The notes under the pieces are model-generated. The model ran no database searches and was not told the origin of the DNA. It was given only the letters and a program-made list of their open reading frames with translations. A stretch of 64,000 nt of DNA, from assembly GCA_910577225.1 (NCBI GenBank), contig CAJTMV010000005.1, positions 95,796-159,795 on the forward strand. Direction: 5' to 3'. Position 1 is the first letter of the stretch. Every line of letters starts with the position of its first letter. This document shows positions 1 through 9,578 of the stretch, in pieces. The position numbers were made by a program, and so were the translations under genes. Source of the DNA: an uncultured Eubacterium sp. (lineage in GTDB: Bacteria > Bacillota > Clostridia > Lachnospirales > Lachnospiraceae).

Positions 1-67
1 TGCTGTCCGATCAGGGTATATTTCCGAAGATCCGGCATTTGAAGATGCTGCTGACAGAGATAGTATA

Positions 68-106
68 AAACACAGGTTGTATGAATGACGTACAGCCTGT
101 GTTTTT
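68..106 (+). terminator. Rho-independent terminator of an upstream gene
   Basis: A 14-bp stem (68-81 with 91-104, one G-T wobble) closes a 9-nt loop and runs into a T tract. It ends a rightward gene whose last codons lie in positions 1-68. Two frames are open there: one stops at 66-68 just before the stem, the other at 86-88 inside it. The first fits the terminator better, but the fragment is too short to identify a product. Confidence 0.8.
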
Positions 107-125
107 ATCTGTTCATTTGGAAACT

Positions 126-1505
126 TTATTTTTTGATTTTTATTTTTTTTACATTGCTCCATGCTCCGTAATATTTACGTCCGCCTGATTTTTGGAATGC
201 CCGTACTTTTACATAATAGGTTTTGCCTTTCTTTAATCCGGCAATGGTCTTTGCGTCGGTAAATACGCCGGCAGAAATTCGCTTTGTTTTGTTCGAAGCG
301 AAATATTTGTTTGTAGAATATGCAATCTGATATCCGTCTCCGTATGCGTACCAGTTCCATCTGACTTTTATTTTTCTGACCGGGCTGTTTGTAACGCTTT
401 TTAGTTTAATTTTTTTTACAGATACCGGCTCGTAGTCGTCTTCATAGGAATTGCTGCTGTCGGAACTGCCGTTGTTTACCGTACCTCCGTTTGCAGTACC
501 GTTATTTGTATTTCCGTTGCTGGGAGGCGTAACGACCGGATTGGAAGGGACGCTGCTGTTTGTCGCTGTCCAGTGCGCATATACCGTTCCGTTGGCCTGA
601 AATACGGTATTTGTATTGATCTGGGTTCCGTTATATGCTTCGGTGTACCAGCCGTCAAAATTATATCCGTCTCTGTAAGCAGTCGGCAGATATGGGAGCT
701 TCTGACCAGCGGTAATGACAGAGGACTGTCCGTTTACCGTACCGCCGTTCGGATAAAAAGAAATGGTATATTCGTTTGCTCTTGCGGTTGTAAAAGAACC
801 GATTCCGGATTCTATCCGCGTGGTGTCGGCAATATAATAAACTTTAAAAAAATAAGTTGTATTTGGCTGCAGTCCGGTTAAAGTGGTCGTAAGCGCGGTC
901 GTACTCGCATACAGATTCATTACACGCGATTCTGCCAGATAGACATTGGACATACCATACGAAATGCCCCAGGTTCTTACGTAAGTATTCGGTATAATCG
1001 TTGTAATTGCCACAGAGGTATCTTTAATATCTGAGATATAAAAATCTCTGTAATTGGCATCATAATTATCCCATTGCGCATAAACGTTTGTGTTCATGGA
1101 AAACGTTGTATTTGTCGTAATCTGGGTTCCTCCGGAAGATTGCGTGTACCAGCCTCTGAATGTATAACCGGGTCTGACGGCAGTCGGAAGACTGGTAAGT
1201 CTTTGATTTACGGTCGTCTGGCTGCTGTTGCCGTTGAGTGTTCCGTAACTGGCATTGAAAGTGATTACATATTCCGGTTTTGGAACGATGCCTGAAGAAG
1301 AGCGCGTAGTCATAAGACGCGGGATTTCAGGTACGTCCGCTGCGTGCAGCCGCAGCGCTGCTTCTGATTCGATCTGTTTATTCTCGTGTTCAAAGCCTGT
1401 TGCAGCCGCAGAGCTTTCTGCTTTTATGTTTGCAGGATTTATATAAAATAAGCAGAACAGTAATGTGCAAAGAAAGACACTGATCGATTGTGATAATTTT
1501 TTCAT
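126..1505 (-). CDS. Secreted protein with InlB-type repeats and FN3-like domains
   Basis: A 459-aa exported protein. Residues 1-29 form a signal peptide: a short lysine start (MKK), a hydrophobic core and a likely cleavage near INPANIKAES. Two InlB B-repeats (Listeria-Bacteroides, Flg_new family) lie at about 78-146 and 246-313, recognised by the GGT(L/V)NG and GW(Y)T patterns ending in YAQW/YAHW. A fibronectin-III-like segment with the LQPNTTYFFKV signature sits between them. A Ser/Asn/Gly-rich linker (about 318-355) leads to a C-terminal FN3-like domain with KGKTYYVKVRA. There is no LPxTG or membrane anchor, so it is probably secreted or held non-covalently at the surface, with a role in adhesion or binding. 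The ribosome binding site GTGAGG lies 8 nt before the ATG. It is transcribed away from the flagellar operon and has no clear functional link to it. Confidence 0.82.
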   Translation of the reverse strand: MKKLSQSISVFLCTLLFCLFYINPANIKAESSAAATGFEHENKQIESEAALRLHAADVPEIPRLMTTRSSSGIVPKPEYVITFNASYGTLNGNSSQTTVNQRLTSLPTAVRPGYTFRGWYTQSSGGTQITTNTTFSMNTNVYAQWDNYDANYRDFYISDIKDTSVAITTIIPNTYVRTWGISYGMSNVYLAESRVMNLYASTTALTTTLTGLQPNTTYFFKVYYIADTTRIESGIGSFTTARANEYTISFYPNGGTVNGQSSVITAGQKLPYLPTAYRDGYNFDGWYTEAYNGTQINTNTVFQANGTVYAHWTATNSSVPSNPVVTPPSNGNTNNGTANGGTVNNGSSDSSNSYEDDYEPVSVKKIKLKSVTNSPVRKIKVRWNWYAYGDGYQIAYSTNKYFASNKTKRISAGVFTDAKTIAGLKKGKTYYVKVRAFQKSGGRKYYGAWSNVKKIKIKK

Positions 1506-1634
1506 GGCATTTTCCTCACTTTCATAACTTAATATACAAAAAGATTAGCACAAATATCCAGAAGAATCAATCCGGATTCCTATTTTTTTGTGTCTTTTGT
1601 TTATTCTTTGTAACCGGTCAGCCTGTCTGAACGA

Positions 1635-2588
1635 TTACGATTCTTCCTGCCAGCTGTGCGCTTTTATTCGTTCGTATTCATCCATACTGATATTCAGAAC
1701 GGTTCCGTGTTTAAATCGGTAAGGAAAAGCAAATTGTCCGTCAGCCCTTGTAAATGTGCCAGACGCCAGACTGTCTGCGACAAACGGAACATATCCCTGC
1801 CCGGATCCCCGCACGCCGTAATAATCCAGAAACAGGCACCAGCGACCGTCTGCCAGCCGGATTGCGGTAGGCGCTTCGTAATGGACGCCGTCCAGTCCGG
1901 CCATGCTCTGGTCAAATGCGGGTATTCTTTCATAAGGGCCTGTAATCTGCGTGGATTTTAACATCAGATTATTCGCAGGATTTGCATCGCTTTTAACAAA
2001 CAGATAATACATACCGTTTTCTTCGTATATTGCAGAATCGATCACGCCGCTGTCTTCTTTTTCATAAAGCAGCGCGGGTTCTGAATAATTTGTAAAATCT
2101 TTGGTGCGGCAGTAGTAAATCCGTTTTTTTGCATAGTCGTCTTTTTTGTGTGACGATGACCAGTGCAGAACATAGTCGTTTTGCGTTTTATCATAAATAA
2201 TATCCGGCGCCCACATGCAGCCAAGATCATCGTTTCCAATCTTTATCAGTTTTTGTTCTGACCAGTCTGTCAGATTATCAGATTCCCACACAGAAAAGCA
2301 TTTGCTGCCGTTTCTGCTGATTTCCTCCCAAAATCCCGGATTTTGCCTGTGCCTGCCATAAGAGATGCTCAGGTCAGTGGCAAAAATATAAATTTTTTTC
2401 GTTTCCCTGCTGCGGATAATCGTAAAGTCGCGTACGCCTTTTTTACCGTAATAAGCCCAGAGTACCGGATTTGAGTCGTTAACGGCCTCCCAGTGAAATC
2501 CGTCCCTGCTGATAGCGAAATAAACCTGTTCTCCGTCCGGAGTATCTTTTTCTTTAAAATGTACAAATAAATATGCCTGTCGTTCCAT
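1635..2588 (-). CDS. GH43-like glycoside hydrolase (five-bladed beta-propeller)
   Basis: A cytoplasmic (no signal peptide) protein of 317 aa resembling glycoside hydrolase family 43 enzymes (arabinosidases and xylosidases). Family-like features include the blade motifs FAISRDGFHW, SVWESDNLTDW, MWAPDIIYD and GVIDSAIYEENGMYYLFVKS, and the late HYEAPTAIRLADGRW region. The WAPD aspartate and the EAP glutamate are plausible catalytic or pKa-modulating residues, but the first aspartate was not assigned. An in-frame ATG lies 21 nt further upstream at 2609. The AAAGGAG ribosome binding site falls between the two ATGs, 9 nt before the inner one, so the inner start (Met-Glu-Arg-Gln) is used here. The substrate cannot be told from sequence alone. 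It is leftward and divergent from the flagellar operon. Confidence 0.75.
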   Translation of the reverse strand: MERQAYLFVHFKEKDTPDGEQVYFAISRDGFHWEAVNDSNPVLWAYYGKKGVRDFTIIRSRETKKIYIFATDLSISYGRHRQNPGFWEEISRNGSKCFSVWESDNLTDWSEQKLIKIGNDDLGCMWAPDIIYDKTQNDYVLHWSSSHKKDDYAKKRIYYCRTKDFTNYSEPALLYEKEDSGVIDSAIYEENGMYYLFVKSDANPANNLMLKSTQITGPYERIPAFDQSMAGLDGVHYEAPTAIRLADGRWCLFLDYYGVRGSGQGYVPFVADSLASGTFTRADGQFAFPYRFKHGTVLNISMDEYERIKAHSWQEES

Positions 2589-2686
2589 TTTTTTCAGCTC
2601 CTTTATCATTTGATAATTACAGCATAAAGAGCAGTGGAAGAAAAGTCAATGCCAATGATTAATTTTAACAAATATTAAAAAACCGC

Positions 2687-2713
2687 TAACAAAATTAAAA
2701 AAACATCCGATAA
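2687..2713 (+). promoter_or_regulatory. Sigma-28 (FliA/SigD) promoter for the late flagellar operon
   Basis: TAAC (2687-2690), 15 nt, then TCCGATAA (2706-2713), against the consensus TAAA-N15-GCCGATAA. It lies about 110 nt upstream of flgM. The same spacing recurs before flaG and flagellin. The surrounding A/T-rich gap (2589-2825) holds no gene. Confidence 0.7.
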
Positions 2714-2825
2714 ACAAGTTATAGAACTTCACAAACAGGTGCATAATACAAAAAATGTACCGTACTGAGTGAAGAATTCTAATATTTATCATTCAGGGAC
2801 GAAACGATGAAAGGAGATGCCTATT

Positions 2826-3104
2826 ATGCGTATAGATGCTTATAACCAGATCGCAGCTTTATACAAAACGACAAAGCCTTCCAAGGCAAAAAGTACAGCA
2901 GAAATTACCTCTGCTCGTGATCAGGTTCAGATCTCAAGAGCAGGGAGAGATTATCAGATCGCAAAACAGGCAGTTGCAGCAGCTTCGGATATCAGGGAAG
3001 ATAGAGTGGCAGAGCTTAGATCAGGCATAAAATCTGGAAACTATGACGTTGATACTGGAGATTTTGCAGGCAAATTGTTAGCAAGTTATTATGCAGCTAA
3101 TTAA
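2826..3104 (+). CDS. flgM: Anti-sigma-28 factor FlgM
   Basis: A 92-aa negative regulator that binds the flagellar sigma factor until the hook-basal body is complete and is then exported. The FlgM family pattern is clear: a disordered N-terminal half, then DQVQISRAGRDYQ, a helix with RVAELRSGIKSG and the end motif YDVDTGDFAGKLLASY. An upstream in-frame ATG at 2817 directly abuts the AAGGAG at 2811-2816. The ATG at 2826, 9 nt downstream of that site, is the real start and gives the usual beginning Met-Arg-Ile-Asp. It is the first gene of the operon, 39 nt before flgN, and lies behind its own sigma-28 promoter, giving autoregulation. Confidence 0.93.
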   Translation: MRIDAYNQIAALYKTTKPSKAKSTAEITSARDQVQISRAGRDYQIAKQAVAAASDIREDRVAELRSGIKSGNYDVDTGDFAGKLLASYYAAN

Positions 3105-3143
3105 AAAGTAACAAAATCAGTTACGGAAATGCGAGGATAAAAC

Positions 3144-3656
3144 GTGGCAAGTTTAATGGATGACCTGGTACAGGTCTTAGAGAGCGAGAACAAAGAATAT
3201 GAAAAGCTGGCAAAGTTGTCTAAGGAGAAAAAACAGGTCATCATAGATGCCAACGTTGCAGCATTGGAAAAAATCGTGGATTTGGAACAGGATGTAGCGA
3301 GTAAAATTCAGAATCTGGATAACCGCAGACAAAAAGTTATGCGTGATATGTCAGTCGTGCTGAATCAGTCAGAACAGGATTTTACGATCGACACAGTTAT
3401 CGAAATGCTGAGCAGTCAGCCAAAAGAACAGCAGCGATTACAAAACGTAAAAAAACAGTTAAAAACGACATTAGATGAAGTTCGTAATATCAACGAACAA
3501 AACCAGACATTGCTAAATCAGGCTCTGGAAATGGTAGAGTTTGACCTGACTCTGTTTCGAAGCATGCGCACCGCACCCGAGACAGCGAATTACAACAAGA
3601 ACGCTTATAATACGGGAGAAATATTAGGTGGAAGCGGATTTGACGCAAAACAATAA
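3144..3656 (+). CDS. flgN: FlgN-family flagellar export chaperone
   Basis: A 170-aa helical, coiled-coil protein of the FlgN family, which keeps hook-filament junction proteins (FlgK, FlgL) soluble and delivers them to the export gate. Typical features are the amphipathic first helix MDDLVQVLESENKEYEKL, the long charged helices, the C-terminal FDLTLFRSM segment and the Asn/Gly-rich tail. The start is GTG at 3144 with GAGG 7 nt upstream. It sits between flgM and flgK, the standard clostridial position. Confidence 0.88.
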   Translation: MASLMDDLVQVLESENKEYEKLAKLSKEKKQVIIDANVAALEKIVDLEQDVASKIQNLDNRRQKVMRDMSVVLNQSEQDFTIDTVIEMLSSQPKEQQRLQNVKKQLKTTLDEVRNINEQNQTLLNQALEMVEFDLTLFRSMRTAPETANYNKNAYNTGEILGGSGFDAKQ

Positions 3657-3677
3657 CAGACAGGAGTGTGAGCAGTT

Positions 3678-5666
3678 ATGGCGAATGGAATGGGTTCCAT
3701 ATACATTGGACATTCAGGGTTGAAAGCCTCTCAGGATTCGATTCATAATGTAGCAAACAACCTGGCTAACGTAAACACCCAAGGGTATGTACGTCAGCAG
3801 GTTGTTTTTCGTGATGCACGCTACAGCAATTTGGCATATTCAAAAAATAATTATAAGAAGTTAATCGGGCAGGGCACTTCTATTGGGGAGATTGTTCATG
3901 CCAGAGATATTTTTCTGGATAAGGCATTTAGAAGAGAGAACGGAAGACAATCTTATTATCAGGCAACTTTTGAAGCAGTGGACGAGGTACAGAATTATTT
4001 TCAGGAATTGGAAGGCACTGCTTTTCAGCAGATCTTAGACTCGGAAGAAGGAAGTCTGTGGCAGGCGTTTGAGGAATTTTCAAAGGATCCGTCGAATATG
4101 GCCGCGCAAAACCTTGTAATACAAAAAGCGAGTCTGTTTGCTACCCGGTCGCAGGCGATTTTTAAAGGCCTGATGAATTATCAGAAAAATATCAATATTC
4201 AGATTTCTGATGATATAGATGAAATAAATGATTATATAGAACAGATTTACAATCTGAACATACAAATTCAGGCGATAGAGTCCGGCGGCCGCGAGACAGC
4301 AATGAACGAGCGCGACGCAAGAGATTATGCGCTCGACCAGCTGAGCAAATACGGCAACGTTATGTATGAAGAGAGAGCAAATGGAGTCGTTACGGTTAAG
4401 TTTGAAGGAGAACTCGTAACGAACGATATTTCTTATTATACGATTGGTAAAAAAACAGACCGTATGACCGGATTCATTACTCCTTACTGGCCGCATCTGA
4501 CGAATGAACAGAATGGAAAATATGCGGAAGTGTTTGATTTTTCACAGAAAATCTGTACGGAGTTTAATACGGATATCGGTGAACTTAAGGCGCTTGTGCA
4601 GGCAAGAGGAGAGACGATTTCCAATTTTAATGATATTTTAAACGCGGACCCGGATAAATATGACGCTTCTATCGGTTTGTCCGTTATGCAGAATACGCAG
4701 GCGGAGTTCGATCAGCTGATTCATGGAATTGTAACGCAGATCAACGATCTGCTGGCGCCGAATAAAAAATTGGATGAACTTGTCGTAAAAAATGAAGACG
4801 GCACTTATTCCAGATACTGCAACGTTAAGGTGCTGGATGAAGAAAACTGCTGTGTCGGGGCAGACGGCAAATTACCGCCGCAGGAACTGTTTACCAGATC
4901 CGGCTGCGATCGTTACAAAAAAGTGACGGCATTTGACGAAAAGACCGGAGAATGGCGGGATTACTACATGTACAATGAGGAAGATGTAGACGATTCTATC
5001 CCGTATTATATGAGCAACGGCAGGGTATACCGGGTGTTTAATCCTGAAAATACAACAGTTTCAGATGTTACGATTAAGACGAATCCGGACGGTACTCTCG
5101 ATCTTGACAATGGCAAACTACAGTTCACATCTGTATTAAATGAAAAGCCATATACGCCGTGGGATAAAAAAGAAAACATGAAATATACAGGCCAGAAGAT
5201 AGATGGCCAGTGGGTGATTAACGAAGATTATTATTACGATACGTCCAAACAGTACACATCTTTGGAAATCAGCGTAAATTATGATCTTTTGAAAAATATT
5301 AAAAATTTACCTCATATCCATCAGGATGACGGGATTGCGCATGATATGGCGATTAAGCTGGCAAGTTTATGGGATAAGTCAACCTTATCGATCAGTCCGC
5401 GTTATACAAATGCCAAATATTCGTATAGCGAATATTATAAAGAAATGATCGGAGAGATCGGTATCATTGGCTCTGTGTATGGAACGACAGCAGAAAATCT
5501 GGAAGGAACGGTATCTGCGGTAGAAAATCAGCGTAATGAGGTGATCGGCGTATCTTCAGATGAAGAGCTGACCAGAATGATTAAATATCAGAACGCCTAC
5601 AACGCTTCCAGCCGTTATATCCAGACAGTCAGCGATATGATAGAGATGCTTGTAACAGCGCTTTGA
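3678..5666 (+). CDS. flgK: Flagellar hook-associated protein FlgK (first copy)
   Basis: A 662-aa hook-filament junction protein (HAP1). The N-terminal D0/D1 helix carries the rod/hook family signature (VANNLANVNTQGYVRQ, about 26-41). The C-terminal helices end in LTRMIKYQNAYNASSRYIQT, the FlgK/flagellar basal body rod C-terminal motif. The middle (about 240-560) is a variable surface domain rich in Asp, Tyr and Thr. It is followed after 18 nt by a second full-length FlgK homologue, so the copies are separate genes, not halves of a broken one. The ribosome binding site AGGAG precedes the ATG at 3678. Confidence 0.92.
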   Translation: MANGMGSIYIGHSGLKASQDSIHNVANNLANVNTQGYVRQQVVFRDARYSNLAYSKNNYKKLIGQGTSIGEIVHARDIFLDKAFRRENGRQSYYQATFEAVDEVQNYFQELEGTAFQQILDSEEGSLWQAFEEFSKDPSNMAAQNLVIQKASLFATRSQAIFKGLMNYQKNINIQISDDIDEINDYIEQIYNLNIQIQAIESGGRETAMNERDARDYALDQLSKYGNVMYEERANGVVTVKFEGELVTNDISYYTIGKKTDRMTGFITPYWPHLTNEQNGKYAEVFDFSQKICTEFNTDIGELKALVQARGETISNFNDILNADPDKYDASIGLSVMQNTQAEFDQLIHGIVTQINDLLAPNKKLDELVVKNEDGTYSRYCNVKVLDEENCCVGADGKLPPQELFTRSGCDRYKKVTAFDEKTGEWRDYYMYNEEDVDDSIPYYMSNGRVYRVFNPENTTVSDVTIKTNPDGTLDLDNGKLQFTSVLNEKPYTPWDKKENMKYTGQKIDGQWVINEDYYYDTSKQYTSLEISVNYDLLKNIKNLPHIHQDDGIAHDMAIKLASLWDKSTLSISPRYTNAKYSYSEYYKEMIGEIGIIGSVYGTTAENLEGTVSAVENQRNEVIGVSSDEELTRMIKYQNAYNASSRYIQTVSDMIEMLVTAL

Positions 5667-5684
5667 AAGATATGAGGTGAGTAT

Positions 5685-7658
5685 ATGAGTTCTACATTTT
5701 TTGGATTAAATATAGGCTGGTCTGCGTTAAACGCATTTTCAGCTTCAATTAATACAACGGCGAATAACGTATCAAATGCGAATACGCCGGGTTATAGCAA
5801 ACAGGTAGTGAATCTCGTGGCAAAAGCATCTTTGCGTAATTATACTTATGGTACGCTGGGAAGCGGCGTGGATGCAGACTCTATCACGCAGCTGCGAAAT
5901 ACTTATTATGATGTAAGATACTGGACGAATAACAGCAGTGTCGGGCAGTATGAAAAAAAAGGCTATTATATGGCACAGATGGAAAATCTGTTTCGGGATG
6001 ATATCGAAGAATCGGCTACTGGATTTTCTTCTATTTATAAAGAAATGTTTAACGGACTGGATTCGTTAAAAGGCAGCGGTGCGGATTTATACAAAAGAAA
6101 TCAGTTTATCAATAACGCGCAAAGCCTGATGGAATATTTTAATAATATGGCCGGAAGTCTGCGGGATCTGCAGACAGATTGTAATCAGGAAGTAAGCGCT
6201 CTGGTTAGTCAGATTAATTCTTATGCGCAGAAGATTTCTATCATCAACGATAAAATTAATACGATAGAAATTCAGGGAAGACGCGCGAATGAACTGCGTG
6301 ACCAGCGTGCTTATCTGCTGGATCAGCTTTCAGCGATTGTGCCGATTGAGACAGAGGAAACAGAGGTTCGTAACAGTAATGATCCTGATATGTATGTCGG
6401 AGGCACCCGTTTTCGTGTGCGTGTGGAAGGTCAGCTGTTAGTAGACGGCAGCGATTACAATGAACTGGAATGTTACAGCCGTACAGAAAAAGTCAATCAG
6501 AATGATATAGAGGGATTGTATGATATCCGCTGGGCACATACGGGCAATGAATTTAACGCATCTTCGGATACGATGTCCGGAGAATTAAAGGCGGTGCTGA
6601 ATATCCGTGACGGCAATAATAAAGAAAATTTCCAGGGTACGCTTTCCAAAGTAGACGCAGCCAAATCACAGATCTATATTACGAATCCGAATATCACAAC
6701 GGTAGAAGCCATGAATATGCCGGAAAGAGGAACGATCACGATTGCGAACCGTACCTATACGTATTCCAGATTTGAAATGTCTGTGACCGTAGATAAAGAC
6801 GGTAAAGAAAGCTATACGTATATGTTCGAGATGGAAGATAAAGATCTGACGGCGCTTTCTGGTAAAAACGGCAGAGAAGTAACGATTGGCCGCACAATCG
6901 ATTCCCGCGGTATTCCATATTACATGTCTCAGATGAATGAATTTTTACGTTCTTTCTGCCGTAAATTTAACGATATGCAGATTTATGGAAAAGGCGACGG
7001 TACGACAAAACTGGACGGTTCGCCGGTAACAGACCGGTATACGGTAGATAAAATCACTGGTGAAATTATTCCGGAAGAGTTTAAATATAAAAATGGCGGG
7101 GCAGATACCGAGGGTAACCAGATGGGCGCGTTTTTTGTATCCATTAAGCCGGATGGTAAGGAAAATACATTTTTAGATACAAAGAAATCAGATGGAGAAA
7201 AAGGCGTCGCAGTTACTTACAAATCAGATGCCATAGGCGGAAATTACTATCAGATGACGGCGTCAAATGTCGCGGTAAATGATAAAAGCCAGAAAGATCC
7301 AAATTATTTTGCAACGTCTACCCGTACAGATACGGATGAAAGTGAAGCCGGACTGGTAGATACGATGCTGGAGCTGGAGTCAAAAACAGTTATTTACAGA
7401 GGATCCGGCGGCAATCAGTTTTTGGAGTATATTATTACAGATATTTCCGTAGATTCACAGGAAGCGGAAATCTTATATTCTAATTATTTTGATATCGGAA
7501 GTACGATCGATACTTATCGGATGTCTATATCAAGTGTCGATGAAGATGAAGAAGGTCTGGATCTGGTGAAGTTCCAGAATGCATACAATCTGGCATCCAA
7601 GGTGATATCCACGATGAATGAGATGTATGATCGTCTGATCACACAGACCGGTGTATAA
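5685..7658 (+). CDS. flgK: Flagellar hook-associated protein FlgK (second copy)
   Basis: A 657-aa second FlgK. Its N-terminus (TTANNVSNANTPGYSKQ, about 27-43) fits the classical FlgK pattern better than the first copy. The C-terminus is DLVKFQNAYNLASKVISTMN. The middle domain differs strongly from the first copy, so the duplication is old. Both have complete export and assembly helices, so the junction could be a mixed or two-layer ring. It shares the operon with a 14-nt gap to flgL. Confidence 0.92.
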   Translation: MSSTFFGLNIGWSALNAFSASINTTANNVSNANTPGYSKQVVNLVAKASLRNYTYGTLGSGVDADSITQLRNTYYDVRYWTNNSSVGQYEKKGYYMAQMENLFRDDIEESATGFSSIYKEMFNGLDSLKGSGADLYKRNQFINNAQSLMEYFNNMAGSLRDLQTDCNQEVSALVSQINSYAQKISIINDKINTIEIQGRRANELRDQRAYLLDQLSAIVPIETEETEVRNSNDPDMYVGGTRFRVRVEGQLLVDGSDYNELECYSRTEKVNQNDIEGLYDIRWAHTGNEFNASSDTMSGELKAVLNIRDGNNKENFQGTLSKVDAAKSQIYITNPNITTVEAMNMPERGTITIANRTYTYSRFEMSVTVDKDGKESYTYMFEMEDKDLTALSGKNGREVTIGRTIDSRGIPYYMSQMNEFLRSFCRKFNDMQIYGKGDGTTKLDGSPVTDRYTVDKITGEIIPEEFKYKNGGADTEGNQMGAFFVSIKPDGKENTFLDTKKSDGEKGVAVTYKSDAIGGNYYQMTASNVAVNDKSQKDPNYFATSTRTDTDESEAGLVDTMLELESKTVIYRGSGGNQFLEYIITDISVDSQEAEILYSNYFDIGSTIDTYRMSISSVDEDEEGLDLVKFQNAYNLASKVISTMNEMYDRLITQTGV

Positions 7659-7672
7659 GGAGGGGAACAGCC

Positions 7673-9565
7673 ATGATGCGAGTAACAAATTCCATGATCG
7701 TGAAAAGAACGAAAACGAACATCAATTCCAATCGGGCGAAAGTGGATCATACCAATAACCAGATGTCAATTCAGAAAAAAATTACAAAGCCTTCGGATAA
7801 TCCGATTATTGCGATTCGTTCTTTACGACTGCGCAGTACGCTGAGTACGATTACACAGTATTATGATAATAATATTCCGGATGTAGAATCCTGGATGGAT
7901 TGTACGCAGACGGCAATGCTGAATATGAAAGACCTGATTACCGACGCCTACAAACAGACGGTATATGGAGCGAATGATGTACTTGAACCGGAAAATCGTC
8001 TGACAATTTTAAAAGAACTTCAGTCGCTGCAGCAGCAGATTTATTGCGAAGGCAATGCAGATTATGATCGCAGAACTATTTTTACAGGGTATAAGACAAA
8101 TCAGGACGTGACGTTTATGAGCAGTGAAGAAGCGAAGGCTGAGCATTATAAGATCACGGAGACTTTTGATTTCAAAGACATCGATAAAAAACAGTATTAC
8201 AAGGGCGGCTTTGACGATACGTCGGATACAGGAATGATCGGCGCCCCTGGCTCGACGACCATGCCTTCGGTGCCTGTGTTCGATGAAGTGGATCTGAACA
8301 GACTTCGTCTGTCTTACAATAATATTACGGCAGATCAGAATTCTCTGAGCATTACTTATACAGATCCGGCTACAAACAAGAAAAATACAATTACGCTGTC
8401 AGCAGATGGATCTTCGCTCACGTCGCAGGGATGCACATTTTCCGTACAGCAGGACGCAGCGAATAATGATTATATTTCAGTAAATGTTCCAGAAGGATAT
8501 TTCGCGGTACCGTCTACAATTGCGGGCACTCCGGTACCTCCGGCTACTTCCGCGCCTCTTGCGGATGGTACGCATACGGTTCAGATCTATAGTAAAGAAG
8601 ATTATGACGCGACGCAGGTACCTCCGGTAAAACCGGGCGCTGTAGGTCAGGCTGTATCTGTGAATTATGATTCGACGGCGGATCAGAAACTTACGACAAA
8701 CGATCTTATGATTACGGACAATTCTGTGAATCCTCCGGTTACCAAACCGATTGTGTACAAAGTCAGAGATACGGCGGATTTAAAGAAGAACGGATATGAC
8801 GTTGGCGCGAATGAGATTGTATTTGACAATGAGACCGGCGAACTGCTGTTTCAGGACAGCGTGGCAGAAGCGTTCGATGCAGGGAAAGCATCTTTTTCGT
8901 TCACATATGACAAAAATGGCTTTGAAGAGGGCGAGCTGCATCCGGAATACTTTTTCAATTGTACGAGATATATGACCGAAAGAGACGATATTGTATATGA
9001 GAACTTCGATGAAAACGGAAACTGGATCACACAGGCAATCAAATACAATATTGCCAGCGGACAGCAGATGCAGATTAATACTGAAGCAAGGGACGTATTC
9101 GATCCGAATATCCGTCGGGATATTACAGAACTAATCGATGTTGTACAGATGGCGATATCTTCGGAAAATACCGTAAAAGAGATAGAGGCAAAAATTAAAA
9201 ACGGAGATTATACTGCAGACGAACTGGAACACTTAAATAAATGGCTGGATGCGGCGAATAAGCAGTTTGATTATGCAAAGCAAAATATGCATGATACTTA
9301 TAGCTCCTATATTACAAAATTCCAGGGATATCTGGACGATATCAATCTTGGAATTACGAATCTGGGCGGTCGTGAGGCACGTGTGGAACTGACGAAAAAC
9401 CGGATGAGCGTCCAGAAGTCGACGTTCAAAGAATTAAAATCGATGAATGAAGATATGGATTTATCAGATCTGGTCATTAACTATACGGCAGCTTCCGTAG
9501 CTTATCAGGCAGCGCTTCAGTCAGCTGCCAAAATCGGAAAAATGACGCTGCTTGACTTTATTTAA
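7673..9565 (+). CDS. flgL: Flagellar hook-associated protein FlgL, enlarged
   Basis: A 630-aa HAP3. The flagellin-like N-terminal D0/D1 is clear (MMRVTNSMIVKRTKTNIN; KITKPSDNPIIAIRSLRLR), as is the C-terminal part (NRMSVQKSTFKELKSMNEDM, then AYQAALQSAAKIGKMTLLDFI). FlgL is normally about 300-500 aa. The excess lies at about 170-450, a Thr/Pro/Asp-rich surface insertion with PVPPATSAPLADGTHTVQIY and a segment reminiscent of bacterial beta-sandwich domains. AGGAGGGG precedes the ATG. Confidence 0.9.
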   Translation: MMRVTNSMIVKRTKTNINSNRAKVDHTNNQMSIQKKITKPSDNPIIAIRSLRLRSTLSTITQYYDNNIPDVESWMDCTQTAMLNMKDLITDAYKQTVYGANDVLEPENRLTILKELQSLQQQIYCEGNADYDRRTIFTGYKTNQDVTFMSSEEAKAEHYKITETFDFKDIDKKQYYKGGFDDTSDTGMIGAPGSTTMPSVPVFDEVDLNRLRLSYNNITADQNSLSITYTDPATNKKNTITLSADGSSLTSQGCTFSVQQDAANNDYISVNVPEGYFAVPSTIAGTPVPPATSAPLADGTHTVQIYSKEDYDATQVPPVKPGAVGQAVSVNYDSTADQKLTTNDLMITDNSVNPPVTKPIVYKVRDTADLKKNGYDVGANEIVFDNETGELLFQDSVAEAFDAGKASFSFTYDKNGFEEGELHPEYFFNCTRYMTERDDIVYENFDENGNWITQAIKYNIASGQQMQINTEARDVFDPNIRRDITELIDVVQMAISSENTVKEIEAKIKNGDYTADELEHLNKWLDAANKQFDYAKQNMHDTYSSYITKFQGYLDDINLGITNLGGREARVELTKNRMSVQKSTFKELKSMNEDMDLSDLVINYTAASVAYQAALQSAAKIGKMTLLDFI

Positions 9566-9578
9566 AAGGAGTATAGAA

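Noticed and set aside
1..68. Partial gene at the left edge
   Set aside because: Two reading frames are open and the fragment is too short to choose a product, so it is only mentioned with the terminator.
3678..7658. One flgK split by a frameshift
   Set aside because: Each frame has its own full N- and C-terminal FlgK helices and ribosome binding site.
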